In this document: positions 53,368-63,310 of the stretch, one piece after another
Layout: every line of letters begins with the position of its first letter
Numbering within the stretch: position 1 is the stretch's first letter
Assembly (NCBI GenBank): GCA_949987705.1
Contig: OX465281.1
Location: 78,810,543-78,874,542 of the forward strand
DNA from: Thereva unica
Lineage: Eukaryota; Arthropoda; Insecta; Diptera; Therevidae
DNA length: 64,000 bases
Reading direction: 5' to 3'
Made by a program: the position numbers and the translations under genes
The notes under the pieces: model-generated
Databases searched by the model: none
Told to the model about the DNA's origin: nothing
What the model saw: the letters and a program-made list of their open reading frames with translations, nothing else

Positions 53368-54399
53368 ATGGAATACGATCTTGGAACATGGAACGTCAGG
53401 ACGCTCAACAGAACGGGCGCTCTGCGTTCGCTTTTATTAGTATTAAAAAAATATGGCATAAGGATCACAGCCCTTCAGGAAACAAAATGGACCCACAGTG
53501 GTATAATGGATCTAAAAACCCACACGGTACTCTCCAGCGGATCATCAAATGGAAGAAGAGAGTTCGGAGTAGCATTCATCGTAGAGAAGGAAATGAAATC
53601 TCTGATTCTGGACTTCAAACCAGTCAGCAATAGAATATGCACACTTCGCATTAAGACAAGGTTACATAACATCAGTCTTATAAACGTCCACGCGCCCACA
53701 GAAGAGAAAACGGATGAGGAGAAAGATGAATTCTACCAAGAGCTAACAAACACCATCAGGTTAATACCGTCAAACGATAGTAAAATGGTGCTTGGAGATA
53801 TGAATGCCAAAGTAGGAAAAGAAGAGGAGTTCCTAGGAGTCATAGGAAAGCATAGCCTACATAACGTTACCAATGACAATGGTAGTCGATTGATCGATTT
53901 CGCAAGCTCAAACGCAATGGTAGTAAGCTCAACAATGTTCCCGCACAAAGATATACATAAGATGACGTGGCAGCCACAAGACGGAGGAACTAATAATCAA
54001 ATTGACCACGTCCTAATTGAAAGAAGAGGGGCCACGAGTATACTGGACGTAAGAACAATGAGAGGAGCGTGCTGTGGCTCAGACCACTATCTAGTCAAAG
54101 TGAAATTGAGAACCCGGATAGCAACTAAAACGCATAGAGGGCAAACTCAGCCAAAATACGATATAGATAAGCTAAAACGGGAAGAAATAAGAGATGCCTA
54201 CCAACATGCTGTCGTACAAAACTTGAGAGAGGTAGATGAGCAGCCCAGCATCAACGACAAATGGGAACAGGTCAAAAACAGCATAAAGGGGGCAGCAGAA
54301 GAGGCACTAGGCTGGGCCCCCAGACAGACTAGAATTGATTGGTTTGACCAAAACTGTAGAGCAGCAATTGAAGAAAGAAACCAGAGCCACCGAGAGTAA
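53368..54399 (+). pseudogene. RTE endonuclease region
   Basis: The open frame extends back to 53206 without an ATG. The first ATG (53368) gives MEYDLGTWNVRTLNRTG, the usual start region of RTE proteins, so I use it. Endonuclease motifs are LQETKW (metal-binding Glu), MVLGDMNAKVG, NNQIDHVLI and GSDHYLV. This nuclease would nick genomic DNA for target-primed copying. The frame ends with TAA at 54397-54399 after NQSHRE, and the next frame continues in register with PTRARMEVFKEKRKTADK, so this is an in-frame stop within one polyprotein. Confidence 0.8.
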
Positions 54400-54972
54400 T
54401 TGGCAAGGCCAACAAGAGCAAGGATGGAAGTCTTCAAGGAAAAAAGAAAAACCGCAGACAAGTTATGCAGAAAAAAGAAGAGGGAATATCTAAATAGGAA
54501 AATCTTACAGATACAGGAAGACTTCAATGAAGGGAGAATTAGACAAGCGTACAAAGGAACTCGCCAGATCACCAACAAGTTTCAGCCAAGAACGGACATC
54601 TGCAAGGACATAGATGGGAACTTGTTGGCAGATCCTGATAGGATAAAGGAAAGGTGGAGAGAGTATTTTCAGAACCTATTGAACCCTATCTCCATATCAA
54701 ACGAGAATGCAGAGACAGAGGCATTTGTAATTCCCCAAGATAACATCTCAATAGAACCACCAACATTGGATGAGGTGCGGGAAGCTGTAAAAAGGCAGAG
54801 CAGCAACAAATCGCCTGGCGCCGATGGAATAGCAGCTGAGCTGCTAAAGGAAGGAGGACCCCAACTGCTACAAACTTTACACGAACTCATATGCACCATC
54901 TGGGAGGAAGAAGTTATACCAGAGGACTGGAAGAAAGCGATTATATGTCCTTGTATATTGGAGATAAATTAA
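54400..54972 (+). pseudogene. RTE linker and N-terminal reverse transcriptase region
   Basis: The frame is in register with the endonuclease region and begins immediately after its TAA stop. It contains LLADPDRIKERWREYF and SNKSPGADGIAAELLK, the fingers-region motif of RTE reverse transcriptases, and WEEEVIPEDWKKAIICP. It ends at TAA near 54970, because one or two bases are missing around 54950-54965 relative to the family pattern. The reverse transcriptase continues in another frame. Confidence 0.75.
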
Positions 54973-56300
54973 ACTGCAAAAACTACAGAGGCATCTCACT
55001 CCTCAGCACCAGCTACAAAATCTTCACAATCCTTGTGAAACAAAAACTGGAACCTATAGCGGAAGGCCTTATAGGAGAATATCAAGCTGGTTTTAGGACA
55101 AACAGGTCAACATCGGACCAACTGCTGACCTTAAGGCAAATTCTGGAGAAAACCTGGGGAAGGAATGTAGATGTATATCAGATATTTGTCGATTTTCAGC
55201 AGGCATATGATTCAATAAACAGAGAGAGGCTATATGAGATCCTATCGGAAATAGGAATCCCTTCAAAGTTGGTACAACTGATCAAATGCGCCACAAATAG
55301 CTCACTGGCGAAAGTGAGGATCCAGAATGTTATAACAGAGGAGTTCGAAGGGCTTAGACAAGGAGATGGGCTGGCCCCCATGCTTTTCAACCTGGCCCTA
55401 GAATGGGTGATAAGGAAAACGTCAGTCCTGAGAAGTGCATCAATAGCTACCCAGTCGGTACAATTACTTGGAAGGTCCTTTTTGGCAGCAAAAGAAGTCT
55501 ATGCCGAATTAAAAGAGGCGGCAAAGGACATAGGCCTGAAGATTAACGAAGAAAAAACGAAGGTTATGCAACAATCCAGAGCAGGACGATTTAGAATGGG
55601 AAGAAATATAACCATCGACGAACATAACCTAGAAGTAGTCGATAAAACAGTCTACCTTGGGTCTACTATCACAAAAAGGAACGAAGAAAAAGAAGAAATA
55701 ACCAGACGAATACTACTGGCTAATAGAGCCTTTTATGCCCAAAAACAAATCCTGCACTCAAGATTTGTGCACAGGAAAACGAAACTCTCACTCTACAAAA
55801 CAGTAATACGACCAGTACTGTGTTATGGTAGCGAGACTTGGACTATGACCCAGGACATAGAGGAACGAGTCAACAGGTTTGAGAGGAAAATTCTCAGATG
55901 CATAATAGGCCCAATCAGAGAGGATGGAATATGGCGAAGAAGATACAACAACGAGTTGTATGAAATTTTTGACGACCCACAACTCTCAACTTTAATAAAA
56001 ATCAACAGATTGAGACTAGCCGGCCACGTGATCAGAATGGAGGACAATCGCATCCCAAAACGGCTTATGGCATCAGAAATTTCGGGAAGTAGGCCAGTAG
56101 GTAGACCCAGGAGGAGATGGATAGACTCTGTGACGGCTGACGCAGAGTCAATGCTCAACATTCGGAACTGGAGACATGCTGCAAGGGACCGTCAAAATTG
56201 GAGAAATGCCCTTGAGGAGGCCAAGGCTCGATTTGGGCTGTCGCGCCATTGGATGGATGGATGGATCTGGAAGAAGAAGAGTGGGACGACCAAGAAATAG
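54960..56300 (+). pseudogene. RTE reverse transcriptase with deleted catalytic motif
   Basis: After the frameshift near 54960 the protein reads GDKLNCKNYRGISLLSTSYK, then GFRTNRSTSDQ, IFVDFQQAYDSINR with the first catalytic Asp, RQGDGLAPMLFNLALEWV and SVQLLG. It then goes directly to RSFLAAKEVYAELK. The family has a Y/F-A-D-D segment at this point, and about ten residues are missing in frame at about 55472. Thus the catalytic Asp pair is absent. Downstream INEEKTKVM, LYKTVIRPVLCYGSETW, RLAGHVIRM and GRPRRRW are normal. The last codons past 56264 belong to the outer element. Confidence 0.8.
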
Positions 56301-56639
56301 GAGGATGGATGACGTGCTAGAAGATATACGAAAGCTTCGTATATCAAACTGGAGAGAGCTAGCAAGACGTAGAGAAGACTGGAAGGGGAGCGCCATTTAA
56401 GAAGAAGAAGAAGTTTTCGTTCTTCTGTCTCACTCTTGAGCTATTTTGAAATCAGGGGATCACAGTTAGTAAAATTGTGTGACGCAAATTTATTTCTATT
56501 AATTATAACAGACATCTTATCACTTATTTTCTCCTAAATTCGAAGAAAATTTTTTTGTTTACATAAAAAAGGTTTTCTATTTCTAGAGAAAAATGGTAAT
56601 CAGCAATCCATTCCTATTATGTCAGTTAATTTTTTAAGT

Positions 56640-56747
56640 ATCCAAAATCAATTTTTCGGATTATGTATGTCCTTTTCCTACCGCGGATTATGCACACATA
56701 ATATTTTTTTATTGAAAGGCATTGCAACGCACACGGGTTTTTGCTAG
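56640..56747 (+). mobile_element. Helitron-like 3' end
   Basis: GGCATTGCAACGCACACGGG then TTTTTGCTAG, followed by T, matches the CTAG-terminated 3' end of the Helitron at 22104. The ~105 bp upstream (CCAAAATCA, GGATTATGCACACATAAT) also match 58410-58545. The 5' end was not found. The MITE at 52197-56627 abuts it and may have inserted into it. Confidence 0.5.
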
Positions 56748-56749
56748 TA

Positions 56750-57020
56750 TTAATATAAAGTTGTAATTAATATATGTAATTTAAATGGCATTACCTGAAG
56801 AAATATTGAAGTAAAATCTTCTCTTTTTGACATATTTAATAAAAATTTCAAATTTCGTTTGATTCAATGAAATTCTATATTAAATATTTTATCAATGTAT
56901 GATTATCATATTTTGTTGACTTTCAAAAGTAGAAATTTCCTTTAACGAATACATTAAAAGCGATCGTTATAAATTAAATCAATTTAATATTTAGAAAACA
57001 TAAAATGAGGGTATTAGCTA
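56750..57020. other. AT-rich spacer
   Basis: No gene or element ends are recognised in this AT-rich stretch. Confidence 0.4.
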
Positions 57021-57023
57021 ATA

Positions 57024-57290
57024 TCAAAATTTGAAGTTGGTCAGTTGGTCTACTTGACCGTTGGCTTGCGGATGGCTTCGAGAAGTCAACAAATGTTTAT
57101 ATAAACAGAATTGCTCAAAGTCCTTTGATAGGATTTCGAGTCTTTTTGGATTTAAGTAAAACAGTAACTGACCTTCTGTAACTATTTTAAAGTGAATATC
57201 TATCAAATAGACTCTTAATTGTGGCACGGCCCACACCATCGCTAACAGTTCCAGCAGTGGCGGCTCCTCTTTGGAAGCAAAGGAAGCACT
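57024..57290 (-). pseudogene. Ty3/gypsy-type retroelement relic (RNase H joined to integrase)
   Basis: The minus strand encodes LAMVWAVPQLRVYLIDIHFK, resembling the RNase H segment of Ty3/gypsy polymerases. It then gives SKDFEQFC and LLTSRSHPQANGQVDQL, resembling the integrase segment around F-T/S-x-x-F-x-x-F-C...HPQ-NGQ-E. These segments are normally several hundred residues apart, so a large internal deletion joined them. Only about 90 residues survive. Confidence 0.55.
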
Positions 57291-57396
57291 GCTTCCCTTG
57301 ACCAAATACACAACTTCCTAAAAAAATAAATTTAAATATATCAAGATCAATCACAAGAAAAATCTTAATTATATGTATTTCCTCCTCTGGAAACAC

Positions 57397-57573
57397 TAAA
57401 GCTGGAGATATTATAGCTTCCCTCGTTGTTAGGCCATGGCCATGATATGAGAGGCAGAGTGACAATACTAATGTGCCTCTCTCCGCTAATTCGAGCCGTT
57501 CAATTTTTCTCGTGCCGCTCTTATCGTGGCCAAGGCTTTACACAACATGGCGAAGCTGTAATATCTCCAGCTT
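57397..57573. repeat. Imperfect ~80-bp hairpin
   Basis: AAAGCTGGAGATATTATAGC (about 57400) pairs with GAAGCTGTAATATCTCCAGC (about 57548), and GGCCATGGCCATGATATGAG (about 57431) pairs with CTCTTATCGTGGCCAAGGC (about 57516). The loop is about 20-30 bases. This would form a long RNA or DNA hairpin. It may be a small MITE or a local inverted duplication. Confidence 0.6.
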
Positions 57574-57579
57574 ATTTGG

Positions 57580-58400
57580 CCCAGAAAATCAACGTGAAAA
57601 CTCCAACGTATTCAATTTAATTGAACTCACGCAAAGGTGCCCTCAAGTACCTTCAGAAGCTGAGCTAGACGCAGCTTCTTCGGAACCAAACAAGCGGAAT
57701 TGAGAAGCCGAATATAGAGAAATTTTCTGTATCCACCAAATTCTCTTTGTTTCTTGGTTTCGTTTTCTGGTTTTTCTGGTATTAAATTTGCTCTTAAAAA
57801 TTCGTTTCGAAATTTTGTTTTTAAAGCAAAAGATGAGAACGCAATCGGAAAACTCAGAATTCAGTACTATTCTCCCCAACATAGGATATACAATAGAAAA
57901 TGTTCTGAGATTAATGACAATGATGACAATGAGCTGTTGAATGGTGTTTGAAAGTTCGTAATAACGAGGAAATTTTGATGAGCGACATTTATGACGATTT
58001 CGAAAATATAAACTCAACTAAATCGACTCAACTCAGAAATGCCACAAACATTGTAATACTTACAAGTGAAACAACTAACATCGTTTATAAACAAGCGTTA
58101 CAGTATATTGTTAACCAGTGCCGTGCGGGCGGTATGACCGGAAACGGCGAAACACGAAAATGGGAAGCAGCAACTGGGTTCAAATCAGTAGTATCGTCTT
58201 AAAATGTTGGCAATCTTCGTCTCAAGCCATGTTCGCCATGGGGCAAGTTCAGAGTGCCAATTATATGAGAACGTCAAAATCTACGCGCACAAGAAATATT
58301 CTGAATAAAATTGGCTAGGTATCTGTTGTGCACGTAGTATAAAAGTATTCCGATGATTAACCTCGAATTTTAAAAAAAGGTGTACGTAACATATTTTTAT
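57580..58400. other. Unassigned stretch
   Basis: Frames of 60-125 codons occur on both strands (for example 57948-58202, plus, starting MKVRNNEEILMSDIYDDF), without recognisable domains. Element debris is likely but not shown. Confidence 0.25.
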
Positions 58401-58409
58401 AGTCAACAC

Positions 58410-58545
58410 TAAAGTTTTTTATATATCCAAAATCATGTCTTGCAGATTTGTTCTTGGTTTCATTATACCCTTTTCTTATTCCGGACTATGCACACATAAT
58501 TTTGTTTTATTAAAAGGCGTTGCGATGCACGCGGGTTTTTGCTAG
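58410..58545 (+). mobile_element. Helitron-like 3' end, second plus-strand copy
   Basis: GGCGTTGCGATGCACGCGGG then TTTTTGCTAG (CTAG at 58542-58545) is followed by T. GCGT-T-GC/GC-ACGC can form a short stem with a one-base bulge before the T-rich spacer, as at Helitron 3' ends. The upstream segment is shared with 56640-56747. Confidence 0.5.
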
Positions 58546-58899
58546 TAAAAAATATAATGGAAGCTACAAAGTTATCAGTTTATATTCAATAGACACCACC
58601 TGCCACCCTACTAAAGAAACAATAGGTAAAGAGAAACTTCACTTATCTTCGATCTCTTTTTTCTTAATTCAATATGCAATAAACGAAAATTCATATTTTA
58701 ACAAGACTTAAATGACGTTTTCCAATATGTCCCTAAATGTGTGATCATTTCAGACACGCTTCAATATCATCGGCCCAAATATTTGTCCGGACATCCGGCA
58801 ACATTTGCCCGGAATCTATGCCAATAAAACAGTTGTAAGTAAAGTTGCCGAAATCTCTGCTACTGTCCTGATGTCATATTGGCCAAATAACCTACGAAA

Positions 58900-59680
58900 T
58901 GTTGAAAAGCGTGGGACTTTACCTATATTCTTATTTAATTATTACTGCAACTTTTCGCTAGCGCCCCATATATAATATATACTGGCTTGAGCACGAAAGT
59001 TTTCATTCAAACATAATTTTTTTACTTTTTAGTTCATTTTTAAACAAAAGCATATTTTTAAGTTTTTTAACTAAATATATTTTTAATTTTCTACCTTTTA
59101 GTTTATTATATGTCTTCGGTTATTCCGATTATTCCGATATTTAAAATGAGGTCACCCAGCTTACTGTACTCTACTCATCATACACTTTTATTTTTTATCC
59201 ATACCGAGAGCATTGTAAAAAAGGTAGTCCGCCATTTTGTGCTGGCTGCCATTTTGAATTTGGAATTACGCCACCCAGCTACTATTATTCTACTTGTCAT
59301 ATCCTTTCATTGGATACCCATACCGATCATGATGTAAATAAAAAAGTAATCCGCCATCTGTGTTGGTCGCCATTTTGTTCCGGCCGCCATTTTGAATTTG
59401 GAATCTTGAAACGGCCATCTTGATTTTTTTTAAATGGTCAGATTGCATTGTCACTTGAACTGTACATGTGTGCAAAATTTGAAGCTGATCGGTTATATGG
59501 AAGTGGGTCAAAAACAATTTTCAAGATTTGTCTACATACATACATCCTTATATACATACAGTTAGAGCTAATATATAGTACATATAAATAGCCTAAAACA
59601 TGCCCGCCATTTCGTTTTAAAATCAAAACACAATTATTTGGAAATCACAGACAGACACTCCAATTATATTTGTATAGATA
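58900..59680 (+). repeat. Dispersed repeat related to 25740-26600
   Basis: AACTTTTCGCTAGCG and ATACTGGCTTGAGCA (58950-59000) parallel 26450-26550. From 59100, units with TCCGCCATTTTG, TACTTGTCATATCCTTTCAT, GGATACCCATACCG and TTGCATTGTCACTTGAACTG, GTGTGCAAAATTTGAAGCTG, ATCGGTTAT parallel the five units at 25740-26400. Frames here are shadows of the repeat. Confidence 0.6.
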
Positions 59681-59689
59681 GATAACATC

Positions 59690-60930
59690 ACACAGCTTAC
59701 TGTAGTATACTCGTCATACACCTGATTACGGCTCGCCCATCTCTATCAGAAAAATATTTTTTTATCAAGTGAAAAAAGCCCCTACAAACGATCAGAAACA
59801 CTTCGTCCTTATGATTACAATCAATACGGAAGTCAAAAAGTGGAGGTAATTTTCAAAAGAATCAATCTTTCAGGAAAGGTAGTATTTGCAAGGCCAAATC
59901 ACACTGAAAAAGTGATACCATAGTCAGAAAAAATATATCCCTGATAGAATACATACTTTTTGTATCATTGCGATTGTAGATGTTTCGGCGCGAGACGCCG
60001 AAAATAATAAAATTTTTAAATATTTCTTTCAAATCTTTAGAAAATGCTGTAAAAGGATAGGTCTCTGATAAAAATGCAGGAGTGGTTTAAAATTCAAATA
60101 TAATTTCTCCTAAATATTATAAAAACTAATTAAATCTATTTAAATTCTAATTTTAATTAAATACTTTTTTTAAAAATGAAAATGCAGATTAATTTGACTG
60201 AAGGTCAATTTAAAATTATCTTTAATCCGGATAATTCCTGGATATCTGTAATGAAATAATAATTACTATTTGTCCAAAGATTTTATAATAAACAAAGCTC
60301 GGAGGTACTCTAAACTTTTGGGAAAATTTCCCTTGAAATATACGCCGCTACAAACACTTGGCGTTCAATCACCGCAATAAGTGCCGTATAATACTTGCTT
60401 CTTGCAAGACGTGCTCTTTGAGCTTAAACTTGGCCACTATTGCTTAGTGAAATCAATATAATATTAATTTTGGTCTTTTGTTTTTTGGTTCCACTCAAAA
60501 GTAATTTCACATTCACCTGTGTTTTGGAGCCTTCAACATACATGAATATTACTTTGGGATGTTTGAGGTATGTATATCCTCACCTTCAAAAATCCCTAGT
60601 TAGTCTCAATTTTGTATATCTATATTTTTGTTTATGAAAATGCGACAAGGACTTTCAAAGTACGTAAAACCTTTGAAATTCCCTGTTTAAAACACTTAGG
60701 GATATATGAATTATTTCCCTATTTTTGGTATAGTTCTAATGCCTATCACCAATACCCAAACCAATTAATTTCTGCTATAAACTAACCCCCGAACCAACGG
60801 TGAAACCTGTCGGTTATCTAAGTCCCTAATTTGGCGACTAATGCCTGCCAAAGTGTTTTATGTTAGACGGTAAATTACCTATCTAATTCCTGAAAAAAAT
60901 TATTTTATTACAATGAGACGGCAAAATGCC
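59690..60930. other. Unassigned AT-rich stretch
   Basis: No gene recognised. CACTGAAAAAGTGATACCAT near 59910 resembles a Tc1/mariner-like end, but no partner end was found. The 65-codon frame at 60440-60637 is hydrophobic, without domain or splice support. Confidence 0.3.
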
Positions 60931-60980
60931 TGACTCTACTTTTATTAAAATGAGACGACAAAATGCCTGCCTCTACTCCG
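60912..60980. repeat. Two copies of a ~40-bp repeat
   Basis: AATGAGACGGCAAAATGCCT then GACTCTACTTTTATTAA is followed by AATGAGACGACAAAATGCCT and GCCTCTACT. The phrases GGCAAAATGCC and GGCCAATGCCTGTC continue the theme to about 61000. Confidence 0.7.
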
Positions 60981-61081
60981 CGACGGCCAATGCCTGTCTG
61001 ATGAATGTGCTGCGTTGAGAAATTCCTTGGGCGGAATGTGAAACTTAAAAAGCCAAGTTCGTGCTGCTGCTGTGAACTTTA

Positions 61082-61681
61082 AGGCCGAAACACATCCAAG
61101 CCCGCTTTGAACACATCCAAGCCCAAAGCCAGCTGCAAGCATATCCAACCAATGCGTTTAAATGGGATTGAACACATCAAAATTTGTCTCGCAAATTCAG
61201 GCCTTGGCAAAGCTGGCCGCAAGGCTCGCCTCTGTCGGAATTCCGGCAATGCTGGAATCCGAATTCGGCCGAGGCTCTAGTTTTTGCTTTTGACAGTTGA
61301 ACTTTGAGGTTGATATTTTGTATGCGAGTTTGTATTGAAAATAATTAAACGAATTAAATACAAAATGTTAGAAAATTTCACTGTAAACAAATAAATAATA
61401 ATTAAAAAAATCAACAAATTTTATTTTATTTAAAATGTTTGAAATTTCACCACATTTACATAATAATTAAAAAATAACAAGGAAAACAGGCCAAATAATT
61501 TTATTTTAAATAATTTTTATATTTTACACTTTTTACGAACCACAATGCTCGCTTACAAATTTGACAAATGTGATGAGCTGGCCTGATTGTGTTTTGAATA
61601 TTCCGCGGACGGCTCTGGAGCTCGCCTCAAGGAAAGCTTTGAGAGATGAGCTTTAAAGCCAGCCTGGATGTGTTTCGGCGC
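61082..61681. mobile_element. Inverted-repeat element with GAAACACATCCA ends
   Basis: AGGCCGAAACACATCCAAGC on the left and GCCTGGATGTGTTTCGGCGC on the right are inverted repeats with three mismatches in about 20 bp. GAACACATCCAAGCCC is repeated just inside the left end. A second inverted pair (CAAAGCTGGC...AGGCTCGCCTC with GAGCTCGCCTCAAGGAAAGC) lies within. TTA and TAT flank the ends, so a 3-bp duplication is possible but imperfect. No coding frame in 600 bp. Confidence 0.55.
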
Positions 61682-61689
61682 TTATAGAT

Positions 61690-62040
61690 CAGAGAGTGAA
61701 ATTACACGGCCATTTACTTAGGACTCACGTCAAACCTGTCTGTGTAAAATTTGAGTATTTCACGGTGCATTTAAATTGCTGCCTCTTTTCCGTGTAACAA
61801 TTCTATTGTCTATGTGGTTGTGCACAAAACAACAAAAATTCTTATAATTATCGCAGTCCCAGCGAAGAAAGTTATGCTTGTGTTAGTGTAATTTGCTGTG
61901 AGACCGAAATTTTTCTTGGATTCACAAGTGAGACCAACACATGCACTTCCCTGCGCCCCCTTGTATAAAAAACCGGTTTATTGGAAGTGATTGGAAAGTG
62001 AGTCTGGGAAAGTGATAGGTCGTGTAACTTGACTCAGACG
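61690..62040. other. Spacer with weak inverted-repeat ends
   Basis: TTACACGGCCATTTACTTAG near 61701 and CTATCACTTTCC (inverted, from about 62015) with GTTACACGACC are a loose inverted pair. It may be an old MITE. No gene is visible. Confidence 0.25.
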
Positions 62041-62050
62041 CATCCGATCG

Positions 62051-62158
62051 AAAGCTTAAAGCTGGGGGGGAGACAGCTGTTATACACGTTTAAAGTCGTA
62101 TAACTTTTGAGTTTAGACCAAATTGGTTTATTCTGATCTCACCCCAGCTTGAAGCTTT
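62051..62158. repeat. Inverted repeat around AAAGCTTAAAGCTGGGG
   Basis: AAAGCTTAAAGCTGGGG (62051-62067) is inverted as CCCCAGCTTGAAGCTTT (62142-62158), one mismatch in 17, around a ~75-base loop. It overlaps the candidate LTR end at 62078, which weakens that boundary or suggests a small insert there. Confidence 0.6.
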
Positions 62159-62640
62159 TGAGCTTTCTGATTGGAATTGACATTTCTACATGTCCTAATA
62201 AAATTGGGTAAGTAGAATTTAGTTTTAAATATTTTTATATATTTTTTAACGTTTATTTTATTTATTTATTTTATTTATTTAATTTTAGATACTGAGCCCT
62301 GCTTTTTGGACTCTTTTTAGTTGAAGGCACTTAGCCCAGGCGCCTTCCAGGTAATGATTTATTTATTTGTTAATCAATTTTTAATCCTTCTCTCTTTTCA
62401 GGTACTTTTTTTGGTTTTAGTTAGTAGTTAGTTTAAATTTTATTTAGATGTAGGTTTATTTTTTTTATTAGTTTAATTTAGTTATAGTTTTAGAAATGAA
62501 TTTTATAGGGATAATATATTTTGTTATTTTATTAATGATTTTTGTTTATTTGTTTATGTTTACTTGTTTTGTATTGTATTGTGTTGTGTTTTATGTTTTT
62601 TGCTGAAGATATCTGTTACGCGTTGCTGCGCCTTAACATA
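62078..62640 (-). repeat. Candidate 3' LTR of the BEL/Pao element
   Basis: On the minus strand a polypurine tract (AACAGGGGGGAATA, about 62654-62641) is followed by TGTTAAGGCGCAGCAACG, a typical LTR start at 62640. A matching 3' terminus ending TAACA can be placed at 62078 (plus strand TGTTATACACG), giving a 563-bp LTR with TGTTA/TAACA ends. The right boundary is well supported by the polypurine tract. The left is a guess, because the other LTR lies outside the window. Confidence 0.4.
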
Positions 62641-62876
62641 TTCCCCCCTGTTGATGCGTCGCATCAAAATAAATCAGAGGCAATTTCTAATTCATAACAT
62701 ATCTTTCAAATTCATTTATTATTATTATTATATATATATTTTTTTAAAATCTATTTCATTTCCAATTTAATTCAGTAATAAGGACCCTAATAATATGGGT
62801 GCATGCACATAAGACTGCATATTGATTTAGCTTTTGATATACTTTACACAAAGGTACGTTCACACGTTTGCATGTG

Positions 62877-63287
62877 TTATGCTACCAAAGGGCATAATTT
62901 TGTAATGGGTCGTTTAATATGTGTTGTTTGTCTTTTGATCGTAACAACCCTTACCTGACCGTCAGGCCCTGGGTGGACCTTTTCCACTCTTCCAAGAGGC
63001 CATTGCGACGGTGACCTATTTTGGTCCATAATTACGACTAATTGTCCTACTTGTAGGTTAGGTTGTTGTAGTACCCATTTATTCCTTTTATGCAACTGAA
63101 GGAGGTATTCATTTGACCATTGCTTCCAAAACTGTTGCATAGTCTGTTGGACATATTTCCAACGATCAACATAGGAGACTTGGTCATCTACGTTGGATTC
63201 GGGCATTGTCTTTAAATCTCTTCCGATTAAGAAATGTCCTGGTGTTAATATATCTAATTTAGATGGGTCTGCTGATAGAGGGCACAA
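62877..63287 (-). pseudogene. BEL/Pao polyprotein C terminus (after integrase)
   Basis: The frame continues the BEL/Pao integrase in another reading frame. It contains LDILTPGHFLIGRDLKTMPE, RWKYVQQTMQQFWKQWSNEY, LQVGQLVVIMDQNRSPSQWP and LGRVEKVHPGPDGQVRVV. This is the conserved C-terminal domain of BEL/Pao integrases. It ends at a stop 20 bases after KRPITKLCPL. The coding sequence upstream of the first Met in this frame (to about 63315) also fits the family. The polypurine tract and LTR follow about 230 bp downstream on the minus strand. Confidence 0.85.
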
Positions 63288-63310
63288 TGGGCGTGAGTTG
63301 AGGCAGGCCT

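Larger units (their letters stand above)
52977..56264 (+). mobile_element. Inner RTE-type retrotransposon, nearly full length
   Basis: ATCTGGAAGA occurs at 52967-52976 and 56265-56274, a 10-bp target duplication that interrupts a coherent reading frame of the outer fragment. The insert has a 5' leader of about 390 bp, an APE-type endonuclease, a reverse transcriptase, and a short GGAT-repeat tail (ATTGGATGGATGGATGG). It carries at least one in-frame stop, one frameshift and a deletion of the catalytic motif, so it cannot move by itself. It is younger than the outer fragment, which is younger than the MITE. Confidence 0.85.
52368..56411 (+). mobile_element. Outer RTE-type fragment (5'-truncated), itself interrupted
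   Basis: AGTTTTCGTTC (52357-52367 and 56412-56422) is an 11-bp target duplication within the MITE. The fragment encodes the C-terminal part of an RTE reverse transcriptase. 52728-52976 gives FERKILRRIFGAVRVNQNEW, LQWLGHVLRAP and IFNGRPSG. The protein then resumes at 56275 with RRVGRPRNRRMDDVLEDI and NWRELARRREDWKGSAI, and ends at the TAA 56398-56400, followed by a GAA-repeat tail. The gap is the inner RTE. The N-terminal part upstream of about 52728 is frame-broken. Confidence 0.8.
52197..56627. mobile_element. Family A hAT MITE (inverted copy) split by nested RTEs
   Basis: The left terminus CACTGACGTATAGTATTGGA matches the end of the intact copy at 8493-8941. After 171 bp the MITE is interrupted at 52368 and resumes at 56423, ending near 56627 with a degenerate terminus (AGCAATCCATTCCTATTATG). 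Its interior is the reverse complement of the copy at 8493. The 8-bp flanks do not match here, so the right end is probably eroded. Without the insert the MITE would be about 376 bp. Confidence 0.8.

Noticed and set aside
57256..57270. hAT terminus CAGTGGCGGCTCC
   Set aside because: It looks like a hAT end, but no inverted partner or 8-bp duplication was found in the window.
61694..62045. MITE with TTACACG ends
   Set aside because: The inverted match needs several gaps and no target duplication is visible.
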